From: Pseudolactococcus plantarum
Lineage (GTDB): Bacteria; Bacillota; Bacilli; Lactobacillales; Streptococcaceae
Assembly (NCBI RefSeq): GCF_002441715.1
Contig: NZ_JXJX01000011.1
Coordinates: forward strand, 22,146 to 86,145
Direction of reading: 5' to 3'
DNA length: 64,000 bases
Shown in pieces: positions 8,060 to 17,696 of the stretch (position 1 is the first letter of the stretch; every line of letters starts with the position of its first letter). The position numbers were made by a program, and so were the translations under genes. The notes beneath the pieces were generated by a model, which had not been told where the DNA came from, ran no database searches, and saw only the letters and a list, made by a program, of their open reading frames with translations.

Positions 8060-10468
8060 TCACATGAAATTTTGGGGTTCATTGTCAATCATGATTCTTA
8101 AGGCTTTATTTTCACGCGCTTGTGTCATGTCTAAAACAGTATTCAATGCCTTCTCAAGCCCAGGCTCAAATCTATACTTAATCAACAATTGATAGTGATA
8201 AAGATTATGCGTGCGTGAGATAGGTTTAGGAATCGGACCTAAGAGACGTGCTTGATCAGACAATTGCTCCTGCAACAGAGCCATCACTTCATATGATTTT
8301 TTAACCGCAACTGCTTCATCCTGATGCGATATGACCAATTGCACCGTGAAAAAGTATGGTGGATAATTGAGCTTTCTCCTAAACTCCATCTCTTGCTTAT
8401 AAAACGCCTCGTAATTTTGCGTCCCAGCCAACTGAATCGCATAATGATCTGGATTAAAAGTTTGAATTAACACTTCACCTTTTTTTTGGGCTCTACCTGC
8501 TCTACCCGCCACCTGAGTCAGCAGTTGAAAAGTTCGTTCAGATGATCTAAAATCAGGCAAATTCAGTGCCGTGTCAGCATTGATCACACCGACTAGCGTG
8601 ACATTAGGAAAATCGAGTCCTTTAGCTATCATCTGCGTACCTAGCAGAATATCTGCCTCTCCAGAACCAAATGCCGATAAAATACGCTCATGAGCACCCT
8701 TCTTTTTAGTCGTATCTACATCCATCCGTAAGATACGCGCATCAGGAAATAAGTCTAGCAACTCTGCTTCCACTTTTTGGGTACCGCTCCCATAATAGCG
8801 AATTTGACTACTCTCACAGTTGGGACAGCGATAAGGTATGGGTTGAGTACGTCCACAATAATGACAATTTAATGTTTTGGTATCCATATGTAGCGTCAAA
8901 GAAATATCACAATTTGGACAATCTGGGACAAACCCACAATCTCTACACATGATAAATGACGAGTAGCCTCTACGATTTAGCATCAAGACAACCTGCTCAT
9001 GTTTTGCTAGTTTTTCTGAAATCTTATCTAACATCAGTTTTGAAAACGAGCCAGATTGATCAGTTAAATGTTGCCGCATATCTAATAGTTTAATAACCGG
9101 CAGTTGTGCATCTGAGTTAGCACGATGTGTCAAACGCAGCAGTTGATAAACACCTTTTTGTGCACGTGCACGGGTCTCTAGACTTGGTGTGGCAGATCCT
9201 AAAACTAAACTCGCACCATGGTATTTTGCACGCCAAATCGCCACATCTCTAGCATGATAACGTGGATTGCTATCTTGTTTATAACTCGTCTCATGCTCTT
9301 CATCTATGATAATTATCCCAATATTTTTTAGGGGTGCAAATATTGCAGATCTTGCACCCACTACAACTTTTGCTTGACCAGCAACTATTTTGCGCCATTC
9401 ATCATATTTTTCGCCATCTGAAAGTCCCGAGTGCATAATCGCAACATGATCACCGAACCGTGCGATAAACCGATTTGTCATTAGCGGCGTTAACGATATT
9501 TCAGGCACCAACATAATTGCTGTTTTTCCCTGAGAAATGGCATGTGCAATCACTTGTAGATAGATTTCTGTTTTACCTGACCCCGTTACACCTTCTAAAA
9601 GAAACGTTTTGTCTTGAGATTGTGTAATTGCCTGGTATGCAACCATCTGTTCAGGATTTAGCACTTTATGGTCATCTGGCGTCACTTTTTCAAAATAATC
9701 TTTAGCACGTGATACTTCAATCTCAGTCAGTTTCAAAATATTTTTAGAGATAAAAAACTTAATAACCTCTCTAGAAAACATCGCAACCAACTCAGTATAA
9801 GACCAGTCATCGCCAGCTAAATGCGCTTGTAAAAACTGTTTTAATTCAAGTCTTTTTGTGGCTCTAGCGGTTAATTCCAAATCATTTAACAGATCAATAT
9901 CAACTAAAGACACACGTTTGACAACTTTAATAGCTGCTTTGGATTCTGCGATATAGCTTAACTTAATTTTGCCATCACGATGTAATTTCATCATCAGTGC
10001 TTGCGCTTGTTTATCTAAACTTGAAAACCGTTTTCCTTTTTTCCCATCAAAATAACGGTTTGCGATGGTTAGATCGGTTGTCGTCAAAACTTTATCATAA
10101 GACGAATTCAGTAAATTAGGTAACATGGCTTTCAAAATAGAAATTTTATAGGCAAAAACTGTTTGACGCATAGCGCCAGCCAGCTCCAGCTGTTCGTCGT
10201 TAAGGACTGGTTCAAAATCTAAAACTTCAGAAATCGACTTTAATGTTTTGACAGCTATTTCATCTTGACCTATATGTGCATCTGTTATTGACACAATATC
10301 TACAATAAACCCTTGCATCAATCGATTACTTTTACCAAAAGGGACGTGCACACGCATACCAATACCTACTAGGGAGGCGAACTCATTTGGAATTAAATAT
10401 GAAAAAGGTTTATCTGTTTGCATTGTAGGGACATCAACAACAACCTTGGCAATCATTTCACACATCAT
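8060..10468 (-). CDS. priA: PriA, primosomal replication-restart helicase
   Basis: An 802-residue PriA that reloads the replicative helicase at collapsed forks. It has an N-terminal DNA-binding domain, Walker A GVTGSGKTEIY (about 293-303), Walker B DEEH and four CxxC pairs (CRDC, CPNC, CHYC, CPNC) that bind two zinc ions, followed by helicase motifs IV-VI (VAGRAGRAQKKG). Three possible starts lie within 15 nt. The ATG at 10468 is chosen because GGAAG sits 6 nt before it. It follows gmk and rpoZ, the usual Firmicutes order. Confidence 0.96.
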   Translation of the reverse strand: MMCEMIAKVVVDVPTMQTDKPFSYLIPNEFASLVGIGMRVHVPFGKSNRLMQGFIVDIVSITDAHIGQDEIAVKTLKSISEVLDFEPVLNDEQLELAGAMRQTVFAYKISILKAMLPNLLNSSYDKVLTTTDLTIANRYFDGKKGKRFSSLDKQAQALMMKLHRDGKIKLSYIAESKAAIKVVKRVSLVDIDLLNDLELTARATKRLELKQFLQAHLAGDDWSYTELVAMFSREVIKFFISKNILKLTEIEVSRAKDYFEKVTPDDHKVLNPEQMVAYQAITQSQDKTFLLEGVTGSGKTEIYLQVIAHAISQGKTAIMLVPEISLTPLMTNRFIARFGDHVAIMHSGLSDGEKYDEWRKIVAGQAKVVVGARSAIFAPLKNIGIIIIDEEHETSYKQDSNPRYHARDVAIWRAKYHGASLVLGSATPSLETRARAQKGVYQLLRLTHRANSDAQLPVIKLLDMRQHLTDQSGSFSKLMLDKISEKLAKHEQVVLMLNRRGYSSFIMCRDCGFVPDCPNCDISLTLHMDTKTLNCHYCGRTQPIPYRCPNCESSQIRYYGSGTQKVEAELLDLFPDARILRMDVDTTKKKGAHERILSAFGSGEADILLGTQMIAKGLDFPNVTLVGVINADTALNLPDFRSSERTFQLLTQVAGRAGRAQKKGEVLIQTFNPDHYAIQLAGTQNYEAFYKQEMEFRRKLNYPPYFFTVQLVISHQDEAVAVKKSYEVMALLQEQLSDQARLLGPIPKPISRTHNLYHYQLLIKYRFEPGLEKALNTVLDMTQARENKALRIMIDNEPQNFM

Positions 10469-10565
10469 CACTCACTTCCATCCTATCTAACCCCTCATCC
10501 ATCATTTAGATAGCTACCACCTAATGATTGGTTAAGCCAAAAGTTATATAGCACTAAATTTTAAA

Positions 10566-10593
10566 GAAAAAAACTGCATCAGCAGTTTTTTTA
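10566..10593 (-). terminator. Terminator after rpoZ
   Basis: AAAAAACTGC, loop TGAT and GCAGTTTTTTT on the minus strand, starting directly after the rpoZ stop codon. priA beyond it may therefore depend on readthrough or its own promoter. Confidence 0.75.
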
Positions 10594-10995
10594 CTAACCT
10601 TCAACAACACTAGGATCAGATAAATCTGTTACTCCTAATCCATCTGTTACAACAACAGGTGTTACCCCTTTATCTTTACGTTGTTTTGCTTCTTCTTCAG
10701 CTTGCTCTTTTGCTATCTGCTCTTTGATCTTACGTTCTTCTTCAATTTTTAGCAAACGTTCAAGTTCACGTTTTTCTTTTAACGCTAATCTTTTTGCCTC
10801 TGGTGCTGGATGAATCGTTACGTTGCCATCAGCTAATTCTTCTAATGCCTGTAAAGTTGGTTTTACAGATGAAAAACTTTGCGTTGCAGCCTCACCATCG
10901 CGCAATTCATGCGCACGTTTAGCTTCTAACACTACCAAAGAATATTTTGAATCGACTTTGTCCAACAAGACGTCGATAGACGGTTTTAACATCAT
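10594..10995 (-). CDS. rpoZ: RNA polymerase omega subunit
   Basis: A 133-residue omega subunit. The N-terminal third ([29 protein letters not shown]) carries the conserved omega signature that wraps the beta-prime C-terminus. The second half is a long charged coiled-coil tail ([19 protein letters not shown] and onward), longer than in E. coli but typical of Streptococcaceae. It lies downstream of gmk and has its own terminator. Confidence 0.95.
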   Translation of the reverse strand: MMLKPSIDVLLDKVDSKYSLVVLEAKRAHELRDGEAATQSFSSVKPTLQALEELADGNVTIHPAPEAKRLALKEKRELERLLKIEEERKIKEQIAKEQAEEEAKQRKDKGVTPVVVTDGLGVTDLSDPSVVEG

Positions 10996-11087
10996 AATTT
11001 ATGATACCTCTTACTATTTTTAACTTTTATTTTAAGACAATAGGTTGTGATTACCTTTATAGTCTTGCCGATACTTTAAGCAACAGC

Positions 11088-11790
<703 letters not shown>

Positions 11791-11900
11791 AGATTTATTA
11801 GTTATTGTTTCTATTCTATCACAATCTCTTTAATTTGAAAAGATGATTGGCAAAGTAAATACTATCACATTAAACTGTGTAATACAGATACCTCTCACCA

Positions 11901-11937
11901 AAATAAAAATCCGAACTAACACAGTTGTTTAGTTCAG
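11901..11937 (-). terminator. Terminator of rny
   Basis: TGAACTAA pairs with TTAGTTCG across 9 nt, followed by GATTTTTATTTT on the minus strand, just after the rny stop codon. Confidence 0.8.
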
Positions 11938-11948
11938 ATCTTTATGAA

Positions 11949-13547
11949 TTATTTAGCGTAATCAATCACACGTGTTTCACGGATAACCGTCACTTTGATA
12001 TTTCCTGGATAGTCCATATCATTTTCAATTTTTTCTTTGATATCATGCGCTAAGACAGTCATCTTATTATCAGATAATTTCGCTGGATTAACCATGACAC
12101 GAATTTCTCGACCTGCTTGTAAAGCAAACGATGTTTCAACACCTTCAAATCCATTAGAGATTTCTTCAAGATTTTGCAGACGTTTGATATAGTTATCGAT
12201 CGATTCACGACGCGCTCCAGGACGTGCCGCAGATAAGGCATCCGCTGCTGCAACTAAAACAGAGATATTATGTGTTGGTTCAGTATCTCCATGGTGACTT
12301 GCGATTGCATTAATGACTACAGGATTTTCCTTATACTTCTTAGCAAGTTCTGTCCCAATCTCAACGTGGCTACCTTCGATCTCATGATCTAAAGCCTTAC
12401 CAATATCATGTAAGAATCCTGCACGTCTAGCAAGCGATACATTTTCACCCATCTCGCCAGCAAGATTACCAGCAAGATTTGCAACCTCAATCGAATGATT
12501 CAAGACGTTTTGTCCATAAGACGTTCTAAAATGTAGTCTTCCCATAATCTTCATCAGATCAGGATGTAGCGTATGTGCACCAACTTCAAATGCAGCTTGT
12601 TCACCGTATTCTCTGATTTTTCGATCAATATCTTTACGATTTTTCTCGACTAATTCTTCGATACGTGCAGGATGAATCCGACCATCTTGTACTAATTGTT
12701 CCAATGTCGTTCTAGCAATTTCTCGACGAATCGGATCAAATCCTGATAAAATAACCGCTTCAGGTGTATCATCAATAATGACATCAATCCCAGTCAAAGC
12801 TTCAAACGTACGGATATTACGCCCTTCACGTCCAATAATCCGACCTTTCATCGCATCATCTGGTAATGTGACAACACTAACAGTTTGCTCACTAACAAAA
12901 TCGCCTGATATACGTTGCATGGCAAGCGTAATAATATCTTTTGCTTTTTTATCAGCTTCTGCTGTTGCTTTTTCTTCACTAGTGCGGATAAGCTGAGCCA
13001 TTTCTTTGGATAATGATGCTTTTGTTTGGCTCAAAATAATATCTTTTGCTTCTTCGTGGCTTAAACTTGCTATTCTTGCTAGTTCAGCCGTCTTTTCAGC
13101 TTCAATTTGCGACAATGCTTCTTCGCGCTTGTTGAGCGTGTTAGTTTTATTTGATAGATTTTCTTCTTTTGAATCTAAAGATTGTTCTTTACGAGTTAAT
13201 GTATCATCCTTACGATCAAGGATTTCTTCACGCTGTTTCAAGCGATTTTCAGATGCTTTTAACTCCGTTCTCGTTTCTAAAAATTCTTTTTCTATCGACT
13301 CACGACGTCTTTGACCTTCTTCTTTCAGTGCTAAAATCTTCTCTTTTTCAAGATTCTCAGATTCTTTTTTAAGAATTTCAGCTTCAACTTTCGCCTGTTT
13401 TGTGAGCTCACTTGCTTTGCGTTCTGCTTGTTCAATTAAGCTCTGTGTATCTGATTGAGCATTTTTTAACTGAACATTTCGAAAAACAAAACCAACTCCT
13501 AATCCAATCAACAAGGCAATGATGCCAGCAATAAGTGCTCCAATCAT
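11949..13547 (-). CDS. rny: RNase Y, membrane-anchored endoribonuclease
   Basis: A 532-residue RNase Y, the main mRNA-decay endonuclease of Firmicutes. It has one N-terminal membrane helix (residues 1-24), a long coiled coil (about 25-200), a KH domain with GREGRNIR, and an HD domain ([10 protein letters not shown], then [12 protein letters not shown]). The start is set at 13547, 5 nt after GAGGG. A start 12 nt upstream (MRETM) would overlap this Shine-Dalgarno sequence. A 317-nt region with its promoter precedes it. Confidence 0.96.
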   Translation of the reverse strand: MIGALIAGIIALLIGLGVGFVFRNVQLKNAQSDTQSLIEQAERKASELTKQAKVEAEILKKESENLEKEKILALKEEGQRRRESIEKEFLETRTELKASENRLKQREEILDRKDDTLTRKEQSLDSKEENLSNKTNTLNKREEALSQIEAEKTAELARIASLSHEEAKDIILSQTKASLSKEMAQLIRTSEEKATAEADKKAKDIITLAMQRISGDFVSEQTVSVVTLPDDAMKGRIIGREGRNIRTFEALTGIDVIIDDTPEAVILSGFDPIRREIARTTLEQLVQDGRIHPARIEELVEKNRKDIDRKIREYGEQAAFEVGAHTLHPDLMKIMGRLHFRTSYGQNVLNHSIEVANLAGNLAGEMGENVSLARRAGFLHDIGKALDHEIEGSHVEIGTELAKKYKENPVVINAIASHHGDTEPTHNISVLVAAADALSAARPGARRESIDNYIKRLQNLEEISNGFEGVETSFALQAGREIRVMVNPAKLSDNKMTVLAHDIKEKIENDMDYPGNIKVTVIRETRVIDYAK

Positions 13548-13864
13548 TGTTTCCCTCATCTATATTCTATTATCAAGTTCCACTCAAAAGCACGACTTGA
13601 CTACTATATCAAATTTAAAATTTCTTGTCTCTTTTTTAGTTAGCTAGATCAAACCGTTATAAAAGGCTTTTGGCCTCAAATCTTATGGATCATTAACCAC
13701 AATTATTTATTAGAGATACCTGCCATAACGACTTAACAACTAATATATCTTACCAATTTGAGATAGTTCATTTTCATCATACTTTTTTTGGAAACTTAAA
13801 AAAATTCGCACCCATTAGCATTAGCCAACAGACACGAATTAATTATAACACATTATCATATATT
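13548..13864 (-). other. 317-nt leader region between metK and rny
   Basis: No gene is seen. From the metK side it holds the rny promoter, the metK terminator overlapping the predicted rny start site, and a weak AGGC/GCCT hairpin with TTTTA near 13665. The predicted rny 5' leader is about 290 nt, long enough for post-transcriptional control, but no known riboswitch class is recognised. Confidence 0.5.
13793..13840 (-). terminator. Terminator of metK
   Basis: AATTCG (13840-13835) pairs with CGAATT (13808-13803) around a 26-nt loop and is followed by a seven-T run on the minus strand. Confidence 0.6.
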
Positions 13865-13870
13865 TCACAA
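13842..13870 (-). promoter_or_regulatory. Promoter of rny, -35 on the metK stop codon
   Basis: TTGTGA (13870-13865), a 17-nt spacer and TGTTATAAT (hexamer 13847-13842). The -35 overlaps the metK TGA stop. The predicted start near 13835 falls inside the 5' arm of the metK terminator, so rny transcripts would lack that arm. Confidence 0.7.
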
Positions 13871-15052
13871 AAGTGAACGTAAAACTTCCACTTTGTCTAA
13901 CTTTTCCCAAGGCAACTCAACATCTGTTCTACCAAAGTGACCATATGCCGCTGTTTGGCGATAGATAGGTCGTTTCAAGTCTAACATCTTGATAATACCA
14001 GCTGGACGAAGATCAAAATTATCGCGAATTGCTTCGATCAACTGTTCTGTTGAAACTTTACCAGTACCAAATGTCTCAACGTGAATTGAAATTGGTTGTG
14101 CCACACCAATCGCATAACTTAATTGGATTTCTGCTTTTTCAGCTAATCCAGCAGCCACAATATTTTTAGCGATATATCTAGCTGCATAAGATGCTGAACG
14201 GTCAACTTTTGTGGCATCTTTACCTGAGAATGCACCACCACCATGATGCGCATAGCCACCGTAAGTATCTACAATGATTTTACGACCAGTCAAGCCTGAA
14301 TCTCCTTGAGGACCGCCAATTACAAAACGACCAGTTGGGTTGATAAAGTATTTAGTCTGTTCATCTAGTAAGTCAGCTGGAATAACAGCTTTGATGACTT
14401 TTTCAATCACATCTGTTTGGATTTGATCATTTGTCGCTTCTGGTGCATGTTGCGTTGAAATCACGATTGTATCGATACGTTTGGCATTACCCTGTTCATC
14501 GTACTCAACTGTCACTTGACTTTTAGCATCTGGTCGTAAGTAAGCAACCTCACCTGATTTACGTAAATCAGCTAATTTTTTAACCAGTTTGTGAGATAGT
14601 GAGATTGCAAGTGGCATAAATTCTGGTGTTTCCTTACTTGCAAACCCAAACATCAACCCTTGGTCACCTGCACCAATCAAATCAAGCGCATCTTGCGTCG
14701 CGTTTCCTCTAACTTCAATCGCTTCATTGACACCTTGTGCAATATCAGCAGATTGCTCTACGATAGAAGGATGGACACCTACTGTTTTGTAATCAAAACC
14801 AAAACTTGCATCTGTATACCCGATTTCTTTAATCGTTTGTCTAACGATTTCATCAATATTCACATATGCGCTAGTCGAAATTTCACCAAAGACATGGACA
14901 GACCCAGTGTAAACTACAGTTTCTGCAGCCACGTGAGCGTCTGGATCTTGACTTAAAATTGCATCTAAAATCGCATCAGAAATCTGATCTGCAATCTTAT
15001 CTGGATGTCCTTCAGAGACACTTTCGCTTGTAAATAAATTCTTTTCTGACAT
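13865..15052 (-). CDS. metK: S-adenosylmethionine synthetase
   Basis: A 395-residue MetK that makes SAM from methionine and ATP. The N-terminal [24 protein letters not shown], the [10 protein letters not shown] motif and the phosphate-binding [16 protein letters not shown] are all intact. The start has a GGGG Shine-Dalgarno sequence, which is also part of a SAM-sensing SMK-box leader, so translation should fall when SAM is plentiful. Confidence 0.98.
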   Translation of the reverse strand: MSEKNLFTSESVSEGHPDKIADQISDAILDAILSQDPDAHVAAETVVYTGSVHVFGEISTSAYVNIDEIVRQTIKEIGYTDASFGFDYKTVGVHPSIVEQSADIAQGVNEAIEVRGNATQDALDLIGAGDQGLMFGFASKETPEFMPLAISLSHKLVKKLADLRKSGEVAYLRPDAKSQVTVEYDEQGNAKRIDTIVISTQHAPEATNDQIQTDVIEKVIKAVIPADLLDEQTKYFINPTGRFVIGGPQGDSGLTGRKIIVDTYGGYAHHGGGAFSGKDATKVDRSASYAARYIAKNIVAAGLAEKAEIQLSYAIGVAQPISIHVETFGTGKVSTEQLIEAIRDNFDLRPAGIIKMLDLKRPIYRQTAAYGHFGRTDVELPWEKLDKVEVLRSLL

Positions 15053-15133
15053 TTTTTCCCCTACTTTTCTTTATTTTTCGGTTACAGGAAACGGCTTTAT
15101 GGAAAAGTTAAAACCACCTTCGGAAAGTAACAC
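15053..15133 (-). promoter_or_regulatory. SMK box (SAM-III) riboswitch of metK
   Basis: The leader from the predicted start site at 15131 reads GTGTTAC, then TTTCCGAAGGTGG, then GTTTCC and TGTAACCGAAA, and ends in AGGGGAAAAAATG. GTTAC and GTAAC close the main helix, and the TTTCC segment can pair with the GGGGAAA Shine-Dalgarno region. This matches the order of conserved elements of the SMK box known upstream of metK in Lactobacillales, which hides the ribosome site when SAM binds. Confidence 0.82.
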
Positions 15134-15137
15134 TATC

Positions 15138-15146
15138 ATTCTACCA
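15138..15146 (-). promoter_or_regulatory. Extended -10 promoter of metK
   Basis: TGGTAGAAT (hexamer 15143-15138) puts +1 near 15131, exactly where the first helix of the SMK box begins. No good -35 is seen. Confidence 0.55.
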
Positions 15147-15185
15147 CTTCACTATTATTTTCGCCATCTTTTATCGTTATTTTCA

Positions 15186-15194
15186 TGATATAAT
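15186..15194 (+). promoter_or_regulatory. Extended -10 promoter of birA, start site on the ATG
   Basis: TGATATAAT with hexamer 15189-15194. The predicted +1 is 15201, the A of the birA ATG. No Shine-Dalgarno sequence is present. Confidence 0.6.
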
Positions 15195-15200
15195 TTAATT

Positions 15201-15926
15201 ATGATAGATATTAAAGACATACTTGCGCAAAATACTTGGTTGATTGAGGGCTCAGTCGCAAAAACAAGTGCATCGACACAGCTTGATGCAAAAGAAAATC
15301 TTGGTGATAAAAAACTATTTATCGCCGATATGCAAACAGCTGCTCGTGGCCGATTTGGCAGACAATATGTTACCGAACAAGGTAAAGGCATTTACATGTC
15401 TTTATCACTCAAACCGTCGACAGATATCAAAAACTATACTATTTTGACAGCAGCAGCTATTACGGCAGCTATCGAAACCTTAACATCAAAAAAACCGCAA
15501 ATTAAATGGGTTAATGACATCTACTTAGACAACAAAAAAATAGCCGGTGTACTCGTCGAACATCTACTCTCTAGCGATTACATTATTATAGGGATTGGCT
15601 TAAATTTCAATCAACTCAATTTCCCGCTTGATTTACGTGATAAGGCAGGGTCGTTATTCAACGAAGAGACGCCACCTATTACACGTACCCAGTTAATTGC
15701 TGAAATATGGCGCCAATTCTACAAGTTACAAGCTGATGAAACATTTTTCGATATATATCGTGCTCACTCTTTTATTCTTGGTAAAACAGTAGAATTTGAA
15801 GAGCAAGGTGAAACTATCATTGCAACTGCAGTTGATTTGACTGAACACGGCGAGTTGATTGTGAATACTGGTGGCTTAATAAAAGTCATCTCATCTGGTG
15901 AAGTTTCCCTAAAAAAATGGCTCTGA
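15201..15926 (+). CDS. birA: Biotin protein ligase (monofunctional)
   Basis: A 241-residue biotin-[acetyl-CoA carboxylase] ligase. The core begins near residue 1 and carries the biotinyl-AMP signature ARGRFGRQY (about 51-59), followed by IKWVNDIY and KIAGVLVEH. It lacks the N-terminal helix-turn-helix of bifunctional BirA, so it is a ligase and not an operon repressor. It is divergent from metK. The sequence suggests a leaderless transcript. Confidence 0.92.
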   Translation: MIDIKDILAQNTWLIEGSVAKTSASTQLDAKENLGDKKLFIADMQTAARGRFGRQYVTEQGKGIYMSLSLKPSTDIKNYTILTAAAITAAIETLTSKKPQIKWVNDIYLDNKKIAGVLVEHLLSSDYIIIGIGLNFNQLNFPLDLRDKAGSLFNEETPPITRTQLIAEIWRQFYKLQADETFFDIYRAHSFILGKTVEFEEQGETIIATAVDLTEHGELIVNTGGLIKVISSGEVSLKKWL

Positions 15927-15941
15927 GCACATCACTCAGAG
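15911..15941 (-). terminator. Terminator of the small membrane protein gene, overlapping the birA end
   Basis: CTCTGAG and CTCAGAG are separated by 7 nt and followed by CCATTTTTTT on the minus strand. On the plus strand the hairpin has only a weak T tract, so birA ends on the same hairpin less cleanly. Confidence 0.6.
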
Positions 15942-15997
15942 TCGTTTCCATTAGATAATACCACACTTGAGAGGCACGTAACCCAAGTCTAGCGAGT

Positions 15998-16177
15998 TTA
16001 ATTTTTTATGTTGAGTCGAATCCATCTATCAGCTTTATAAGCGATCCAGCCTTTGCGGATTAGCAACAGACTCCAAAATAACACTAGACCATAGTGGCCT
16101 GTGAATAAGGCATCTGCAAAAAACCAAGCATAAATAAGTGTACCTAACATAAAGATATAAAATTGTTGTTTAATCAT
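15998..16177 (-). CDS. Small two-segment membrane protein, function unknown
   Basis: A 59-residue hydrophobic protein with two predicted membrane helices (about 3-20 and 26-42) and a basic C-terminal tail ending IRLNIKN. No family is recognised. The start at 16177 is chosen because a TGTTACACT extended -10 lies just before it, and the region further upstream would be promoter. No Shine-Dalgarno sequence is present, so the mRNA is probably leaderless. It has its own terminator. Confidence 0.65.
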   Translation of the reverse strand: MIKQQFYIFMLGTLIYAWFFADALFTGHYGLVLFWSLLLIRKGWIAYKADRWIRLNIKN

Positions 16178-16185
16178 ATACCTAT

Positions 16186-16213
16186 AGTGTAACAAATTAC
16201 AGCAGAATTTCAA
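16186..16213 (-). promoter_or_regulatory. Promoter of the small membrane protein gene
   Basis: TTGAAA, a 16-nt spacer and TGTTACACT (hexamer 16191-16186). The predicted +1 at 16179 is within 2 nt of the ATG at 16177. Confidence 0.55.
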
Positions 16214-16282
16214 TCAAAGCTTACCATAACCGTTTGTTTCAATTTTTGCTATTGTGCTTTACCTTCAAAATATCTGATGTTT

Positions 16283-16316
16283 AAAAAAGATGTCGCGCTA
16301 TAGCAACATCTTTTTT
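16283..16316 (-). terminator. Terminator of the 63-residue protein gene
   Basis: AAAAAAGATGT pairs with ACATCTTTTTT across a 12-nt loop. It is bidirectional in sequence and sits just after the stop codon at 16323. Confidence 0.8.
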
Positions 16317-16322
16317 CGACAC

Positions 16323-16514
16323 TTACACTGTCACTTTATCTTCCTCTTCTGCTAACCAGTGCTCCAGCAATTCGGCAAAATTTTCATACATAATATGCTT
16401 AGTCTGGGCAATCTCAGCACGATGAAATTCTTTTTTATCAATAAAAATTTCAGCTATTTTTTCTTGATTGTGTCCAAGTTGTTGTAGCTTATAGATCATT
16501 TGTGATTTATCCAT
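16323..16514 (-). CDS. 63-residue soluble protein, function unknown
   Basis: A short, helical, acidic protein (N-terminus MDKSQMIYKLQQLGHNQEKIAE, in two pieces; acidic tail EEEDKV). GGGAG lies 7 nt before the ATG, so expression looks real. No family is recognised. A cre-like site lies just after its predicted start site, which suggests carbon control. It has its own promoter and terminator. Confidence 0.6.
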   Translation of the reverse strand: MDKSQMIYKLQQLGHNQEKIAEIFIDKKEFHRAEIAQTKHIMYENFAELLEHWLAEEEDKVTV

Positions 16515-16544
16515 GTGACGTCTCCCTTATTTTCAACTCAAAAC

Positions 16545-16558
16545 CGAAAGCGCTTACT
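16545..16558. promoter_or_regulatory. cre-like site in the leader of the 63-residue protein gene
   Basis: CGAAAGCGCTTACT matches the core of the CcpA site (TGNAANCGNTNNCA) except at the two end positions. It lies a few nt downstream of a TGTTATAAT extended -10 (hexamer 16571-16566), where a bound repressor would block transcription. Confidence 0.4.
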
Positions 16559-16572
16559 ATAAAATTATTATA

Positions 16573-16598
16573 ACATAAAAACGTTCAAAAGAACGTTT
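16573..16598 (-). terminator. Terminator of gpx
   Basis: AACGTTC, loop TTTT, GAACGTT and TTTTAT on the minus strand, overlapping the gpx stop codon. The -10 of the next gene follows within a few nt. Confidence 0.7.
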
Positions 16599-17070
16599 AA
16601 AGTATATCTACCAAATCTTTTGCGATATTTTCTGGTTTTTTAGCTGAACCGTAACGTTTCACAACTTGCCCTGTCTTATCCACAAGAAATTTTGTAAAAT
16701 TCCATTTGATGTCGGATGTTAACTTACCAGGTTGTGCTGCTTTAAGGTAGGTAAACAATGGCTCTTCCTCAACGCCATTGACATCTATCTTTGCAAATTG
16801 CGGGAAAGTTGTATGATATTTGAGTTCACAAAAGTCTGCGATTTCGGACGCACTACCAGGAGCTTGGTTACCAAACTGGTTACACGGAAAATCTAAAATC
16901 GTAAACCCTTGTGGGCCATACGTCTCATAAAGTGATTGCAACGCTTTATATTGTGGTGTGAACCCACATCCCGTAGCAGTATTGACAATCAGTAAAACCT
17001 GCCCTTTAAAGGTTGATAAGGAGACTTGTTCTCCTTTATTATTTTTAACTGTATAATCGTATATATTCAT
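16597..17070 (-). CDS. Glutathione-peroxidase-family thiol peroxidase
   Basis: A 157-residue GPx-fold peroxidase. The peroxidatic cysteine is Cys35 in NTATGCGFTPQ, the second conserved cysteine is Cys63 in DFPCNQFG, and the active-site WNF is in SDIKWNFTKF. It is a Cys enzyme, and bacterial homologues of this kind often use thioredoxin. It follows queT by 15 nt. The ATG at 17070 is exactly 7 nt after a TATAAT and has no Shine-Dalgarno sequence. An in-frame GTG 15 nt upstream is unlikely. Confidence 0.9.
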   Translation of the reverse strand: MNIYDYTVKNNKGEQVSLSTFKGQVLLIVNTATGCGFTPQYKALQSLYETYGPQGFTILDFPCNQFGNQAPGSASEIADFCELKYHTTFPQFAKIDVNGVEEEPLFTYLKAAQPGKLTSDIKWNFTKFLVDKTGQVVKRYGSAKKPENIAKDLVDIL

Positions 17071-17076
17071 ACACTT

Positions 17077-17082
17077 ATTATA
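17077..17082 (-). promoter_or_regulatory. -10 box directly before gpx
   Basis: TATAAT (17082-17077) places +1 on the A of the gpx ATG at 17070. There is no TGn extension and only TTGATC at a 14-nt spacing, so this is the weakest of the leaderless cases. Confidence 0.4.
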
Positions 17083-17085
17083 CAC

Positions 17086-17589
17086 TTATTTTGTTAGATC
17101 AATACGTTTTGAAAGTTGATAAATTATCACACTACCTATTAGTAATGAAATTAATTCGCCTACTCCTGTTGTTAACCAGGTTAAGAAAAATGGCAAGCCA
17201 AACAAAACACTTAATTCTGCAGCAATTGTAAACATTGTAAATGAAAAGAATAAAGAGAAATAGATGAAGGCTCTAGTTGTCAAACCACCCAATACATCTT
17301 GCGACATATATTTTTCAAATAAGTAGACACCTAATGTGACAAAGATTAGAGTTGACAGACTACCGACAACAACATCTACAATACCACTAGAAATATAGTT
17401 TGAAATCACACATCCTATCGTGACTGACCAAATATATTTCTTATTATAGAAAGCTAAAAAATTAAATAGCTCAGATAACCTGAACTGAATAGCTCCAGAT
17501 CCGAACGGCCCTAACACAACCGTTACGACGACATACAATGCAGCAACAATTGCTATCTGCACCAAATCAACGACTTTTATTTTATTCAA
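17086..17589 (-). CDS. queT: QueT, queuosine-precursor ECF transporter S component
   Basis: A 167-residue membrane protein with five to six predicted helices, of the QueT family (COG4708). It is the substrate-binding subunit of an energy-coupling-factor importer for queuosine precursors such as preQ1. The start codon is TTG at 17589, set by AAAGGAG 6 nt upstream. A preQ1-II riboswitch ends at this Shine-Dalgarno sequence, which independently supports the assignment. Confidence 0.9.
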   Translation of the reverse strand: MNKIKVVDLVQIAIVAALYVVVTVVLGPFGSGAIQFRLSELFNFLAFYNKKYIWSVTIGCVISNYISSGIVDVVVGSLSTLIFVTLGVYLFEKYMSQDVLGGLTTRAFIYFSLFFSFTMFTIAAELSVLFGLPFFLTWLTTGVGELISLLIGSVIIYQLSKRIDLTK

Positions 17590-17591
17590 TT

Positions 17592-17651
17592 AAATCTCCT
17601 TTATCGCTAACGCGATTATAATATGCTCCGTCAAAGTGAGAAAGTACGAAG
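17592..17651 (-). promoter_or_regulatory. preQ1-II riboswitch (COG4708 motif) of queT
   Basis: From 17651 the minus strand reads CTTCGT, a pyrimidine-rich loop, ACGGAG, GCATATTA, a hairpin ATCGC-GTTA-GCGAT and AAAGGAG. This is the order and spacing of the class II preQ1 aptamer of streptococci: helix, conserved CATATTA, P4 hairpin, Shine-Dalgarno sequence. Ligand binding hides the ribosome site, so precursor excess should stop QueT synthesis. Confidence 0.85.
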
Positions 17652-17672
17652 GGCTTTTTACAAGCAAGAACT

Positions 17673-17681
17673 AGTATAGCA
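17673..17681 (-). promoter_or_regulatory. Extended -10 promoter of queT
   Basis: TGCTATACT with hexamer 17678-17673 places +1 near 17666, about 15 nt before the riboswitch helix. It is divergent from the gtrA promoter. Confidence 0.5.
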
Positions 17682-17696
17682 AATTTTAATTAAAAA

